A DNA stretch of 64,000 nt from Roseateles depolymerans (GTDB taxonomy: Bacteria; Pseudomonadota; Gammaproteobacteria; Burkholderiales; Burkholderiaceae_C), in contig NZ_QUMT01000007.1 of NCBI RefSeq assembly GCF_003387155.1, forward strand, positions 1-64,000. Direction: 5' to 3'. The notes under the pieces were generated by a model, which saw only the letters and a program-made list of their open reading frames with translations, was not told the origin of the DNA and did no database searches. How positions within the stretch are numbered: the stretch's first letter is position 1; each line of letters begins with the position of its first letter. This document shows, piece by piece, positions 56,072 to 64,000 of the stretch. Made by a program: the position numbers and the translations under genes.

Positions 56072-56569
56072 ATGCGGGAATCCGAGTCCATCAGGCTCCA
56101 GCTTGCAGATCGGGGTCGGACCTCCATCCGTGCCACCGGACTTCTAGGGCCATGGGTGCTGTGCGCCGGGCTCATCGTGGCGACCACCGTACGGGCCGCG
56201 CCTGAACCGGCCGCGTCCGCCTTGGTACCGCCAGCCGCCGACCTCAGGATGCGGGCCCTCGCCGCGACCTGCGCGGCCTGCCACGGCACCGACGGACGCT
56301 CCACGGCCGATGATGCGTTGCCGCGTTTGGCAGGCCGACCTGCCGAGGAACTGGCGCAGACGATGCGCGCCTTCAAATCCGGCGCCCGGCCAGGCACGGT
56401 GATGCCGCAGTTGGCCAAGGGCTATGACGACGCCCAGATCGACCTGCTGGCGTGTTACTTCGCTGCACAGTCGGCCGCCCCCGCCACCAAAGCCACCAAA
56501 GCCGCCAACGCCATGAATGCCGCGGATGCCGCAAATGCCGCGCATGCCGCCAAGAGAGGCCAGCCATGA
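56072..56569 (+). CDS. Monohaem class I cytochrome c, probable FccA-like subunit
   Basis: 165 residues from ATG 56072 with GGAGG upstream. A hydrophobic helix at about 22-40 could be a signal or anchor (cleavage near VRAAP). Haem motif CAACH at 67-71 and a distal Met ligand in GTVMPQL near 112. The last 25 residues are Ala/Asn/Lys repeats. The stop overlaps the flavoprotein start (ATGA). In flavocytochrome c sulfide dehydrogenase this subunit takes electrons from the FAD subunit; only one haem is seen here. Confidence 0.85.
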   Translation: MRESESIRLQLADRGRTSIRATGLLGPWVLCAGLIVATTVRAAPEPAASALVPPAADLRMRALAATCAACHGTDGRSTADDALPRLAGRPAEELAQTMRAFKSGARPGTVMPQLAKGYDDAQIDLLACYFAAQSAAPATKATKAANAMNAADAANAAHAAKRGQP

Positions 56570-57891
56570 TGCGCCGCCGTGACTGGCTGCGGGCCGGCGC
56601 TTACGCGGCGGCCTTTCCCGCTGCCGCCCTTTCGGTCCCCCATGCTGCAGAGGCTGCGCAGCCCCAGCCCCAGCCCGGCTGGCGACGCGCCCGGGTCGTG
56701 GTGGTGGGCGGAGGCATCGGCGGTGCGACCGCCGCGCGTTATCTGCGGCTGTGGTCCGGACATTCCCTCGAGGTAGTGCTGGTCGACCCGCAAGACGCGT
56801 TTGTGTCCTGCCCGATGTCGAACCTGGTGCTGGGCGGCTTCACATCGATGCAGACGCTGACCCGCCCCATGTCGACGCTGGACGCATCCGGTGTGCGACG
56901 GGTCCGGGACACCGTCACCCACATCGACACCGAGCGGCGGCTGGTGCTGCTCGCGCGAGGCGATGCCATGCGCTATGACCGGTTGATCGTGTCGCCCGGC
57001 ATCGACCTGGACTGGCGCAGTGTGGCGGGCCTGGAGGCCGCGCATGACAGCGGCCGCATTCTGCAGGCGTGGAAGGCCGGCCCCGAGACGCTCGCCCTGC
57101 GACAACAGCTCGAAGCCATGCCGGACGGCGGCGTCTTCGCCCTGACCATCCCGGAGGCGCCGTATCGCTGCCCGCCAGGCCCTTATGAACGCGCCAGCGT
57201 GGTGGCCGCCTGGATGAAGAAGGCCCGGCCCCGCAGCAAGCTGTTGGTGCTGGATGCCAACCCGGACATCACCTCCAAGGCGGCGCTGTTCCGCAAGGTC
57301 TGGGCGGAGCGTTATGCCGGGCTGCTGGACTATCGCCCGCTGCACAAGGCGGTGGCGGTGGAGACCGGCTCAGGTCCGGGCGGGACGGTGCGGTTTGAAC
57401 TGCAGTCGCCGGAGCGGGCGGACGTGCTGAATGTGCTGCCGGCCATGCAGGCCGGCGCCATCGCGCGGGAAGCCGGGCTGGTGGGGCGCATCGGCGCCGC
57501 CGGTGGACGGTGGTGCCCGGTGGAGTATCTGACCTTCGCGTCCTCGCAGACGCCTGGCGTTCACGTGATCGGTGATGCCATTCAGGTCGCCCCTGCGATG
57601 CCCAAGAGCGGCCACATGGCCAATGCCCATGCCAAGGTGGCCGCCGCGGCCATCCTCAGCGAGCTGGCGGGCCTGCCGCCGGACACGCAGCCCATGCTGA
57701 CCAACACCTGCTACAGCCATGTGGACGGCAGCCAGGTGATCCACGTGGCCAGTGTGCACCGCTATGTCGCGCAGGAGCGCACCTACCGGACCGTGCCGGG
57801 CTCCGGCGGTGTCTCCGACGAGCCCAACGAACTTGAGTCCCGTTACGCCTGGCACTGGGCCCGGACGCTCTGGCAGGACATGCTGGGTTGA
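56566..57891 (+). CDS. FccB-like flavoprotein, probable sulfide dehydrogenase subunit
   Basis: 441 residues. Twin-arginine-like start (MMRRRDWLRA) and signal to about residue 30, so likely Tat-exported. FAD-binding VVVVGGGIGGATAARYLRLW at about 44-63. Conserved Cys82 (FVSCPMSN), Cys202 (YRCPPGPYERA) and a later cysteine in GGRWCPVEY match positions expected for the FCSD flavin/disulfide cysteines. IGDAIQVAPAMPKSGHMAN near the C-terminus. Transfers electrons from sulfide to the paired cytochrome c. Other pyridine-nucleotide-disulfide-type enzymes are less likely given the cytochrome partner. Confidence 0.88.
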   Translation: MMRRRDWLRAGAYAAAFPAAALSVPHAAEAAQPQPQPGWRRARVVVVGGGIGGATAARYLRLWSGHSLEVVLVDPQDAFVSCPMSNLVLGGFTSMQTLTRPMSTLDASGVRRVRDTVTHIDTERRLVLLARGDAMRYDRLIVSPGIDLDWRSVAGLEAAHDSGRILQAWKAGPETLALRQQLEAMPDGGVFALTIPEAPYRCPPGPYERASVVAAWMKKARPRSKLLVLDANPDITSKAALFRKVWAERYAGLLDYRPLHKAVAVETGSGPGGTVRFELQSPERADVLNVLPAMQAGAIAREAGLVGRIGAAGGRWCPVEYLTFASSQTPGVHVIGDAIQVAPAMPKSGHMANAHAKVAAAAILSELAGLPPDTQPMLTNTCYSHVDGSQVIHVASVHRYVAQERTYRTVPGSGGVSDEPNELESRYAWHWARTLWQDMLG

Positions 57892-57994
57892 GGCAGGTCA
57901 CCGGGCCCAATCCCCCGGGGGCGCTTGGAGACTCCGGGCGGGGCGGTTAGAGACCCCGCGCGCAGCTCCCAGAAACCCCGGTGAACGGCACCGC

Positions 57995-58417
57995 TCAGTG
58001 GCACTCGATGGCGCCAGCGGTCACCAGTTCTTCGAACAGGGTGGTCAGGGCACGGCCGGTCATGCGGAACGGATCGAGTTTCTGCGTCTCTCCGTACTTG
58101 AGCAGCAGCGCCGGATTGAGCCGATGCAGATTGACTTGCCCCATCGACCAGCCAGCAAACCGCCGCTCGCCGATTTCCTCATAGGCGATCAGGGTGCACT
58201 GGTCATGGCGCTCGTCCGCAACGATGCGCTTGTAGCGGACGTTGACCGCTTCCCGCGACCCTTCCAGCACCTGGATGAAGACACCGTCGGTATGGCAGAG
58301 CAGGCCGGTGATGCCTTCCACGGTGTTGTGCTCCCGGGAGCGGCGCACGATGTCTTGCAGATCGTGCGGGCTCAAGTCCCGACGGGCACGGCTGGCGTAA
58401 ACGAGGCGAACAAGCAT
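57995..58417 (-). CDS. BLUF-domain blue-light sensor
   Basis: 140 residues, a stand-alone BLUF domain. Flavin-switch residues Tyr7, Asn31, Gln49, Trp90 and Met92 fall in the same order and spacing as the AppA reference set (each offset by 14). FAD-binding photoreceptors of this type change a partner's activity on blue light. No output domain here, so it acts in trans. It lies 11 bases after folE on the same strand and is probably co-transcribed. Confidence 0.93.
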   Translation of the reverse strand: MLVRLVYASRARRDLSPHDLQDIVRRSREHNTVEGITGLLCHTDGVFIQVLEGSREAVNVRYKRIVADERHDQCTLIAYEEIGERRFAGWSMGQVNLHRLNPALLLKYGETQKLDPFRMTGRALTTLFEELVTAGAIECH

Positions 58418-58428
58418 GGGGAGTCCTC

Positions 58429-59145
58429 TTAGCTCTTGCTGCGCACCAGTGACAGGAATTCCCGTCGCAGGTTCGGATCCTTCAGGAAGGCGCCGCGCAT
58501 CACACTGTTGATCATGGTGGATTCCATGTCCTTCACGCCGCGCCAGTGCATGCAGAAATGGTCCGCATCCATGACGATGGCCAGACCGTGGGGACGCACA
58601 CGGTCCTGCAGTTCATTGGCCAGCATGGTGACGGCTTCTTCCTGGATCTGCGGACGGCTCATGATCCAGTCGGTCAGCCGCGCATATTTGGACAGGCCGA
58701 TCAGGTTGGAATGCTCATTGGGCAGCAGGCCGATCCACACCTTGCCGATGATCGGGCACAGGTGGTGCGAACAGGCGCTGCGCACGGTGATCGGGCCAAC
58801 GATCATCAGCTCGTTCAGCCGCTCGACATTGGGGAACTCGGTGACGGCGGGGGCCTGCGCATAACGGCCGGCGAACACTTCCCGCACAAACATCTTGGCC
58901 ACCCGCTTGGCGGTTTCCTGGGTGTTGTGGTCACTGACGGTATCGATCACCAGGGCCTGCAGCACATCCTGCATCTTGGCCTGGACCTCCGCCTGAATCT
59001 GTTCCAGTTCGCCCGGTTCGAGAAAGTCGGCAATGTTGTCGTTGGCGTGATAGCGCTTCTTGGCGTGGACCAGCCGGTAACGGACGCGTTCGGACGCCGG
59101 CAGGGCCGCCAGGGACTCGGCGCTCAAGGTGGGGGTGCCTGTCAT
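58429..59145 (-). CDS. folE: GTP cyclohydrolase I
   Basis: 238 residues. Zinc ligands Cys125, His128 (ACSHHLCP) and Cys198 (DHFCMHWRG), plus GLSKYARL and MRGAFLKD. First enzyme of tetrahydrofolate synthesis, making dihydroneopterin triphosphate from GTP. The first 25 residues are an extra N-terminal extension. Upstream of the BLUF gene. Divergent from rsmB with a 178-bp gap. Confidence 0.95.
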   Translation of the reverse strand: MTGTPTLSAESLAALPASERVRYRLVHAKKRYHANDNIADFLEPGELEQIQAEVQAKMQDVLQALVIDTVSDHNTQETAKRVAKMFVREVFAGRYAQAPAVTEFPNVERLNELMIVGPITVRSACSHHLCPIIGKVWIGLLPNEHSNLIGLSKYARLTDWIMSRPQIQEEAVTMLANELQDRVRPHGLAIVMDADHFCMHWRGVKDMESTMINSVMRGAFLKDPNLRREFLSLVRSKS

Positions 59146-59323
59146 GAATGAAGGGGGCGCGATGAAGCGTATCCCGAAGGTAAAGGTCGGTCGAATGGAA
59201 AGCGCAGATGCGCTCCGCCGTGGGAGAGTCTGCCCGGTAATTGTCTGCGTGGGGCGATGTCATTGTGATCCGTAGGGCGTACAGGCGGCCCGGTGCGGGA
59301 CAGCCACCCCTTAAACTTCACCA

Positions 59324-60706
59324 GTGTCTACCCCCCATTCCTCCTCTCCTCCGTTGCACCGGCTGCTGAGCGCCAGCGCTGATGCGGTCCAGGCCGTGCG
59401 CGACGGCCATTCCCTCACCGACTGGCTGGGCCGCTGCGCCACCGAATTGCGTCCCGGCGCCCAGGCGCTGAGCTTTACCGTGCTGCGCCGCCTTGGGGCG
59501 GTACAGGCCGTGCGGTCCCGTCTGGCGCCCAAGGCGCCGCCGCCGCGGGTGGATGCGCTGCTGGTCACCGCCCTGGCCTTGCTCTGGCCGGGTGAGACCT
59601 CATACGCAGAACACACCCTGGTGGATCAGTGCGTGGAGGCGGCCCGTCGCCGAACGCCCAAGCAGGCCGGTTTCGTGAATGCGGTGCTGCGCCGTTTCCT
59701 GCGGGAGCGCGAGGCGCTGGTCGAGGCCCTGAAGGACGATCCGATCGCCACCTGGAACCATCCCCGCTGGTGGCAGGAACAGTTGCAGAAGGACTGGCCC
59801 GATCACTGGCAGGCCCTGCTGGCCGCCAATCAGCAGCGTCCGCCGATGACGCTGCGGGTGAATCCGGCCCAGGGCAGCACGGAGCATTACCGCCAGCGCC
59901 TGGAAGACGTCGGCATCGCCGCCGGGCCGGCGGGTGACCTGTGGCCGCAGGCCCTGGTGCTCGACGAACCCCGTCCGGTCCAGGCCCTGCCCGGTTTTGC
60001 AGACGGCGATGCGTCGGTGCAGGACGCGTCGGCCCAACTGGCGGCACCGCTGCTGCTGGGCCTGATGAAGCCGCAAGACCTGGCGCCCGGTGAGGACTGG
60101 CCGGTGCTCGGGAGTGGGGCGCGGGTCGTGGACGCCTGCTCGGCGCCGGGCGGCAAAACCGCGCATCTGCAGGAACTGGCAGGCAACCGGCTGGATCTGC
60201 TGGCGCTGGACACCGACGCCAAGCGGCTGGAGCGGGTGAGTGAGAACCTCGCCCGGCTGCATCTGGACGGCCGGGTCAAGGCCGCCGACGCCCGCCACAC
60301 CAAGGCGTGGTGGGACGGCCAGCCGCTGGACGCCATCCTGCTGGACGCGCCCTGCAGCGCCTCCGGCATCGTGCGCCGCCACCCGGACGTGCGCTGGCTG
60401 CGCCGCGCCACCGACATCCCGGCACTGGCGCAGATCCAGACCGAGCTGCTGGAGGCGCTGTGGCCGCTGCTCAAGCCGGGCGGCCGGCTGCTCTATGCCA
60501 CCTGCTCGGTCTTCAAGGCCGAAGGTCAGGATCAAATCGACGCGTTTTTGCAACGCCATGGCGATGCGCGGTTGCGTCTGTTCACCCGTGGAGCCGGTCA
60601 CCTCCTTCCGCTCGCTGACAATGCTTCGCAACACCCACTGCGAGGCGACGCGGCCGTGACCGACGGCTTCTTCTACGCCTTGCTCCAGAAGTTGCCGTCC
60701 GCGTGA
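59324..60706 (+). CDS. rsmB: 16S rRNA m5C967 methyltransferase
   Basis: 460 residues, GTG start with TTAAACT about 10 bases upstream (a possible -10, so the transcript may have a very short leader). N-terminal NusB-like RNA-binding domain, then class I methyltransferase with SAM loop DACSAPGGKTAHLQEL, the two catalytic cysteines in DAPCSASGIVRRHPDV and YATCSVFKAEGQDQ. The stop overlaps the next gene (GTGA). Confidence 0.95.
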   Translation: MSTPHSSSPPLHRLLSASADAVQAVRDGHSLTDWLGRCATELRPGAQALSFTVLRRLGAVQAVRSRLAPKAPPPRVDALLVTALALLWPGETSYAEHTLVDQCVEAARRRTPKQAGFVNAVLRRFLREREALVEALKDDPIATWNHPRWWQEQLQKDWPDHWQALLAANQQRPPMTLRVNPAQGSTEHYRQRLEDVGIAAGPAGDLWPQALVLDEPRPVQALPGFADGDASVQDASAQLAAPLLLGLMKPQDLAPGEDWPVLGSGARVVDACSAPGGKTAHLQELAGNRLDLLALDTDAKRLERVSENLARLHLDGRVKAADARHTKAWWDGQPLDAILLDAPCSASGIVRRHPDVRWLRRATDIPALAQIQTELLEALWPLLKPGGRLLYATCSVFKAEGQDQIDAFLQRHGDARLRLFTRGAGHLLPLADNASQHPLRGDAAVTDGFFYALLQKLPSA

Positions 60707-61317
60707 GCCTGTTGAGTCCGTTCGTTCTGCTGCGTGCCTGGTCGCGGCGCCTGACCCTGGTCGGCGCCCTGCTGACCCTGCACGCCTGGGCGCTGGCCCA
60801 GGGCGTGACGCTGCAACAGCTGAATGCGGAACGGGTCGAGGACGGACTGGCCCTGAGTTTCAGCAGCCGCTTCGAGCTGCCGAGGCCCGCGGAAGATGCA
60901 CTGCTCAAGGGCGTGGCCATTTATTTCGTGGCCGAGGTGCAGGTGCTGCGCAACCGCTGGTACTGGCGTGACGCCCGCGTCGCCCGGGCCACCCGCACCT
61001 GGCGCCTGACCTGGCAACCCCTGACCCGCCAGTACCGGGTGAGCACCGGCGGGCTGCACCAGAGCTTTGACACGCTGGGCGAAGCGGTGGCGTCCTTGCG
61101 CGGCGTGTCCGGCTGGCGAGTGGCGGACGCCAAGGAGATCGAGGACGATGGCAACTATTACCTGGAGTTCAGCTACAAGCTGGACACCAGCCAGCTGCCC
61201 CGCCCGATGCAGATCGGCCTGGGGGCCGGACAGGGCTGGGCGCTGTCGGTGGAGCGCAATCTCCAGCTGAACCTGGACGCGCCTTCCACACCGCCGCCCA
61301 ACCGGCCCCAGCCGTGA
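60703..61317 (+). CDS. DUF4390 protein
   Basis: 204 residues; a signal or anchor at about 15-33 (LTLVGALLTLHAWALAQG) precedes a beta-rich body with ALLKGVAIYFVAEV and WYWRDARVARATRTWRL, a pattern recognised for DUF4390. It sits between rsmB and ntrY in many betaproteobacteria. The GTG start overlaps the rsmB stop, so it is translationally coupled. Probably periplasmic; function unknown. Confidence 0.88.
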   Translation: MSLLSPFVLLRAWSRRLTLVGALLTLHAWALAQGVTLQQLNAERVEDGLALSFSSRFELPRPAEDALLKGVAIYFVAEVQVLRNRWYWRDARVARATRTWRLTWQPLTRQYRVSTGGLHQSFDTLGEAVASLRGVSGWRVADAKEIEDDGNYYLEFSYKLDTSQLPRPMQIGLGAGQGWALSVERNLQLNLDAPSTPPPNRPQP

Positions 61318-61396
61318 GACCCGCCTGCGGACGACGCCCTGCGGCTTCCCCCTTCCGATCGACCCCTGAGGCACTGACCCTGAAGGACTGCTCCCT

Positions 61397-63640
61397 GTGA
61401 CCAAAGCGGCACGCCTGGCCTGGCTGGTATCGGTGACGGCGATCGCGGGCGCCAGCGGCATGCTGGCCTTCCTGCTGTCGATCAGCACCACGGCCCAGCG
61501 CGGCTTCCTGGAACGGCACTACCTGTGGCTGTTCTGGGTGAACGTGGCGGTCGCCACCGCCTTGATCATCGTCATCGGCGTGGCCGGCACCCGGCTGGCG
61601 CTGCGGGTCAAGCGCGGGCGCTTCGGCAGCCGACTGCTGCTGAAGCTGGCCTTCATCTTCGCCTTCGTCGGGGTGGTGCCGGGCCTGCTCATCTACACCG
61701 TCTCCTACCAGTTCGTGAACCGCAGCATCGAGAGCCTGTTTGACCAGCGGCTGGCCAGTGCCCTGGAAGCCGGCCTGGCGCTGGGCCAGGACACGCTCGA
61801 CAACGCCCGCAGCGAACTGAGCGCCCGCACTCGCAGTGCGGCCGAGCGCTGGGAAGACGGCGCCCTGGCCCCGCTGGCGCTGGAGCGGCTGCGGGACCAG
61901 CTCTCCGCGCGCAGCGTCGCGCTGCTGGGGGGCAATGGCCAGGTGTTGCTGACGGCTGGTCCGGACAACGACAGCATTCCGGAGCGGCCCACCGCCAGCA
62001 TGCTCAGCCAGGCACGCAGCAACGGCGTGTCGTCGCGGCTGGAGGGCCTGGAGGATGAACAGAAGGCGGTGCAAGGCGAAGCCCGCATCCGCGCGGTGGC
62101 CCTGCTGCCCAGCAGCGCACTGCAGCTGACCAACAGCGACCGCTACCTCATGGTGGTGCGGACCATCAGCGGCAAGGTGGTGAGCAATGCGCTCAATGTG
62201 CAGGCCGCCAACCAGGAGTATCTGCAGCGCTCCTTGCTGCGGGACGGCCTGCGGCAGATGTACCTGGGCACGCTGACGCTGGTGCTGATCCTGGCGGTGT
62301 TTGCGGCGCTGCTGCTGGCGGTGGCGCTGTCCAACCAGTTGGTCCAGCCCCTGCTGCTGCTGGCCGAAGGCATGCGGGAGGTGGCCACCGGTGACCTCAA
62401 GGCCAAGCCGGTGTTCCGGTCACGCGACGAGCTGGGCGGCCTGACGCGGTCCTTTGCCGACATGACCGAGCAATTGGCCGATGCACGGGCGCAGGTGGAC
62501 TTGAGCGTGGCGCAGGTGGAAAGTGCGCGCACCCACCTGCAGACCATCCTGGACAACCTGACCGCCGGCGTGATGGTGTTCGGCGCGGACCGGCGCATCG
62601 AGTCGGTCAACCCGGGCGCGACCCGCATCCTGCGGCTGCCGCTGTCGGCCTATGTCGGCCGCCATCTCGATGAGCTGGAGCCGCTGCAGGAGTTTGCGAA
62701 GTCCATCTGGCAGCGCTTTGAACTGCAATCCCCGGAGGCGGGCGAGCGCGATCACTGGCAGGACTCCTTCGAACTGCGCCTGACCGAGGAGATCACCGTC
62801 ACCCTGCTGGTGCGCGGCGCGGCGCTGCCGCATGACGCGCGACTGCTGGTGTTCGACGACATCACCGAAGTGGTGTCGGCCCAGCGCTCCGCCGCCTGGA
62901 GCGAGGTGGCGCGGCGCCTGGCGCATGAGATCAAGAATCCGCTCACGCCGATTCAGCTGTCGGCGGAGCGTCTGCAGTTCAAGCTGGAATCCAAGCTGGA
63001 GGGGGCGGACCAGGCCATGCTGGTGCGGTCGGTGGGCACCATCGTCAACCAGGTGCAGTCGATGAAGCAACTGGTCAACGAATTCCGGGACTATGCGCGG
63101 CTGCCTGCGGCCAAGCTGGCGCCGCTGGACGTCAATGCGCTGGTGGCCGAGGTGCTGACGCTGTACGCGGAGGCGCAGGAAGCGGGCCGGCTGGTGGCGG
63201 ATCTGGCGCAGGACCCCCCTTTGATCCTGGGAGATGCGCCGCAACTTCGCCAAGTCATCCACAATCTGGTCCAGAACGCGCTGGATGCAGTCAGTGAGCG
63301 GCCGGACGGACGTGTGACAGTGCGGACTCAAAAGGCGACCAATGAAATGGGCGAATTGCGCGCCTTGCGGCTGGTCATCCTGGACAACGGGCCTGGCTTT
63401 GCGGAGAAAGTGCTGAACCGGGCCTTCGAGCCATACGTCACAACCAAGAGCAAAGGCACCGGCCTGGGACTGGCCGTGGTGAAGAAAATTGCGGATGAAC
63501 ATGGGGCGCGGATCCGTTTGGTCAATCTTCAGCCGGCAGGTCACCCCGAACAGGCACCGATAGGCGCGCAAGTTTCGTTATCATTTTCAAAACTCGCGAC
63601 TGCACCGAGCCCTGCGCCAGACGCGCCTCGGCCCGCGTGA
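61397..63640 (+). CDS. ntrY: NtrY-type nitrogen-sensor histidine kinase
   Basis: 747 residues, GTG start. Several N-terminal hydrophobic helices (about 10-30, 40-62, 75-100 and 287-313), the NtrY long sensor region, HAMP (EGMREVATGDLKAKPVFR), PAS (ILDNLTAGVMVFGADRRIES), HisKA with His510 (RLAHEIKNPLTPIQLSAERL) and HATPase (NLVQNALDAV, DNGPGFAEK, GTGLGLAVVKKIADEHG). Phosphorylates the NtrX-like regulator encoded next, coupling nitrogen or redox state to sigma-54 promoters. 79 bases after the DUF4390 gene. Confidence 0.95.
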   Translation: MTKAARLAWLVSVTAIAGASGMLAFLLSISTTAQRGFLERHYLWLFWVNVAVATALIIVIGVAGTRLALRVKRGRFGSRLLLKLAFIFAFVGVVPGLLIYTVSYQFVNRSIESLFDQRLASALEAGLALGQDTLDNARSELSARTRSAAERWEDGALAPLALERLRDQLSARSVALLGGNGQVLLTAGPDNDSIPERPTASMLSQARSNGVSSRLEGLEDEQKAVQGEARIRAVALLPSSALQLTNSDRYLMVVRTISGKVVSNALNVQAANQEYLQRSLLRDGLRQMYLGTLTLVLILAVFAALLLAVALSNQLVQPLLLLAEGMREVATGDLKAKPVFRSRDELGGLTRSFADMTEQLADARAQVDLSVAQVESARTHLQTILDNLTAGVMVFGADRRIESVNPGATRILRLPLSAYVGRHLDELEPLQEFAKSIWQRFELQSPEAGERDHWQDSFELRLTEEITVTLLVRGAALPHDARLLVFDDITEVVSAQRSAAWSEVARRLAHEIKNPLTPIQLSAERLQFKLESKLEGADQAMLVRSVGTIVNQVQSMKQLVNEFRDYARLPAAKLAPLDVNALVAEVLTLYAEAQEAGRLVADLAQDPPLILGDAPQLRQVIHNLVQNALDAVSERPDGRVTVRTQKATNEMGELRALRLVILDNGPGFAEKVLNRAFEPYVTTKSKGTGLGLAVVKKIADEHGARIRLVNLQPAGHPEQAPIGAQVSLSFSKLATAPSPAPDAPRPA

Positions 63641-63653
63641 ACAGTAGGCATAC

Positions 63654-64000
63654 ATGGCAACCATTCTTGTTGTTGACGACGAACTGGGCATTCGTGCCCT
63701 GCTCTCAGAAATCCTCTCGGACGAGGGGCACACCATCGAACTGGCTGAGAACGCACAACAGGCTCGGGCGGCGCGTGAGCGCTCGCGTCCGGACCTGGTG
63801 CTGCTGGACATCTGGATGCCGGACGTCGATGGCGTGACGCTGCTGAAGGAATGGGGCAGCACCGGGCAGTTGACGATGCCCGTCATCATGATGAGCGGCC
63901 ACGGCACGATCGACACGGCGGTGGAAGCCACCAAGTTCGGCGCCATGGCGTTCCTGGAAAAGCCGATCACGCTGCAGAAGCTGCTGCGGGCGGTGGAGCA
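63654..64000 (+). CDS. ntrX: NtrX-type response regulator (5' part)
   Basis: First 115 codons, cut by the right window edge. Receiver domain with acidic pair ILVVDDELG, phospho-acceptor Asp52 (LVLLDIWMPDVDG), switch MMSGHGTIDTAVEAT and Lys in FLEKPIT. The AAA+ sigma-54 activator and HTH domains expected of NtrX lie beyond the window. Only 13 bases after ntrY. Confidence 0.9.
   Translation, partial: MATILVVDDELGIRALLSEILSDEGHTIELAENAQQARAARERSRPDLVLLDIWMPDVDGVTLLKEWGSTGQLTMPVIMMSGHGTIDTAVEATKFGAMAFLEKPITLQKLLRAVE

Noticed and set aside
55941-56147. Small gene (68 codons) from the 12-bp repeat upstream of the cytochrome
   Set aside because: Open frame arises from the repeat, has no good ribosome-binding site and overlaps the cytochrome gene in another frame.

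Overview
High-GC bacterial chromosome segment. The gene content (NtrY/NtrX preceded by rsmB and a DUF4390 gene, birA with a SPOR-type neighbour, ubiquinone hydroxylase, fused LivM-LivG, flavocytochrome-c-type sulfide dehydrogenase, BLUF protein) points to a betaproteobacterium of the order Burkholderiales, most likely near the Roseateles/Mitsuaria/Rubrivivax group. That placement is inferred from gene content and style; no rRNA or tRNA gene is present to confirm it.

Layout. (1) 1-8729, minus: the first 2909 codons of a giant FhaB/CdiA-type two-partner-secreted exoprotein; its C-terminus (toxin or adhesin tip) and any immunity or TpsB gene lie outside the window. (2) 9048-15942: secreted M2 metallopeptidase, SpmA-SpmB-like membrane protein, TPR/GGDEF diguanylate cyclase, and a divergent LysR/SDR pair with a dyad operator. 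(3) 16061-20961, minus: complete branched-chain amino-acid ABC transporter (livK - terminator - livH - livMG fusion - livF). (4) 21310-21632: orphan VapB-like antitoxin with a 17-codon stub of vapC. (5) 21639-30883: MFS exporter coupled to a UbiH-like hydroxylase, aldo/keto reductase, Kef-type antiporter coupled to a YbdK ligase, a secreted-looking YkuD-like/SH3-like pair, murU. (6) 30884-34604: two copies of a 95-bp hairpin element, then transketolase and GAPDH. (7) 34817-42116: subtilase with a GlyGly-CTERM-like tail, SPOR-like protein, BirA with a 12-bp-repeat-encoded insertion, SET-domain protein, topoisomerase III. (8) 42172-45891: a tandem array of three unrecognised paralogues with disordered tails and hexanucleotide microsatellites, the best candidate for an undescribed system. 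(9) 45949-55846: sensor kinase, AEC permease, GNAT protein, two-domain M16 peptidase, proA, queC, lemA. (10) 56072-57891: cytochrome c plus FccB-like flavoprotein. (11) 57995-59145, minus: folE followed by a BLUF photoreceptor gene. (12) 59324-64000: rsmB, DUF4390 gene, ntrY and the start of ntrX.

How things fit together. Central carbon metabolism (tkt, gap), cofactor and tRNA-modification genes (birA, folE, queC, ubiH-like) and nitrogen signalling (ntrYX) form the conserved backbone. Accessory pieces are the exoprotein, the TA remnant, the hairpin repeats and the three-paralogue array. A recurring feature is short tandem arrays (11-19 bp units) at gene edges and even inside birA, suggesting frequent replication-slippage duplication in this genome.
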